From Allopontixanthobacter sp041552775 (lineage in GTDB: Bacteria > Pseudomonadota > Alphaproteobacteria > Sphingomonadales > Sphingomonadaceae), in assembly GCA_041552775.1 (NCBI GenBank), contig JBFEKH010000122.1, positions 1 to 6,100 of the forward strand: a stretch of 6,100 bases of DNA. Reading direction: 5' to 3'. The notes under the pieces were generated by a model. It worked only from the letters and a program-made list of their open reading frames with translations, was not told where the DNA came from and searched no databases. Below are positions 5,783-6,100 of this stretch, in pieces. Made by a program: the position numbers and the translations under genes. Every line of letters starts with the position of its first letter. Positions within the stretch are counted from its first letter, which is position 1.

Positions 5783-6100
5783 GTGGATGAAGGGTCAAGT
5801 GCTCTAGAGCGCCCGGCACGGCCCCCCGTTTCCCCGTCACTCGAAATCGATATAGAGTCAGCCGCGTTCCTCGAGAGCGTGCTGAATGCGAGCAGCGACT
5901 GCATTAAAGTCTTGTCGCTTGAAGGCGAATTGCTGTTCATGAACAACGGCGGCTTAAAGACCATGGAGGTCGATGATTTTGGCTCCATGCGAGGATGCGA
6001 ATGGGCGTCTTTTTGGATCGGAGACAACTACCCATCCGCAATCAGCGCTCTAGCGACCGCAAAAGCGGGTGGTATCGGCAAGTTCACGGGAATGGCGAAC
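5783..6100 (+). CDS. PAS-domain signalling protein, probable sensor histidine kinase (N-terminal part, runs off the window)
   Basis: The last 106 codons are open to the right edge and encode a PAS sensor domain: a lead-in helix FLESVLNASSDCIKVL (about 29-44), the first strands LEGELLFMNNGGLKTMEV, then GCEWASFWIGDN and the helix ISALATAKAGG before GKFTGMAN. I recognise this as the N-terminal PAS type found in cytoplasmic sensor histidine kinases (HWE/HisKA_2-like) of Sphingomonadales. The kinase core would lie beyond the window, so the output domain is inferred. The start is uncertain. The frame is closed by a stop at 5714-5716 and has no ATG before the one inside the PAS domain, so GTG at 5783 is the best guess, giving MDEGSSALERPARPPVS as the N-terminus. 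TTG at 5717 or 5768 are alternatives. None has a clear ribosome binding site. Confidence 0.78.
   Translation, partial: MDEGSSALERPARPPVSPSLEIDIESAAFLESVLNASSDCIKVLSLEGELLFMNNGGLKTMEVDDFGSMRGCEWASFWIGDNYPSAISALATAKAGGIGKFTGMAN

Noticed and set aside
5605..5790. Open plus-strand frame of 61 codons overlapping the proposed start of the PAS-domain gene
   Set aside because: No ribosome site and no recognisable domain. The overlap of its stop with the GTG start could suggest coupling, but nothing else supports it.
5686..6027. Open minus-strand frame of 113 codons at the right edge
   Set aside because: The opposite strand encodes a clear PAS domain, so this is a shadow frame.

Overview
The window looks like a piece of an alphaproteobacterial chromosome, most likely Sphingomonadales (Erythrobacteraceae-like). 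This rests on moderate-to-high GC, the gene content, and a PAS-kinase N-terminus of a type I associate with that group. The assignment comes from pattern recognition, not a database search. Six protein-coding genes are supported, five complete and one running off the right edge. No tRNA, rRNA, CRISPR array, transposase or integrase was seen.

Layout from left to right: a minus-strand M14-family zinc carboxypeptidase-like hydrolase (32-952); a 358-bp divergent spacer; a plus-strand short-chain dehydrogenase (1311-1985); a convergent spacer with repeat copy A; a minus-strand SMI1/KNR4 (SUKH) domain protein (2250-2999); a 587-bp divergent spacer with repeat copy B, an inverted repeat fragment, a hairpin and a 12-bp palindrome; a plus-strand exported serine hydrolase with an NTF2-like N-terminal domain and a class C beta-lactamase-like C-terminal domain (3587-5086); repeat copy C, which fills the next convergent spacer; a minus-strand 79-residue protein of unknown function (5237-5476); a spacer; and the beginning of a plus-strand PAS-domain signalling protein, probably a histidine kinase (from about 5783 to the right edge).

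The genes do not form an operon. Strands alternate almost gene by gene and the products share no obvious pathway, so this is a patchwork of single-gene units. What links them is a family of dispersed, degenerate intergenic repeats of about 150 bp. Three same-orientation copies align over most of their length. Two of these (A and C) sit exactly in convergent gene gaps, C starts one base after a stop codon, and the stop codon of the 79-residue gene lies inside C. This repeat family is the most notable signal in the window. The serine hydrolase is also clearly poorer in GC than the dehydrogenase, which suggests separate acquisition.
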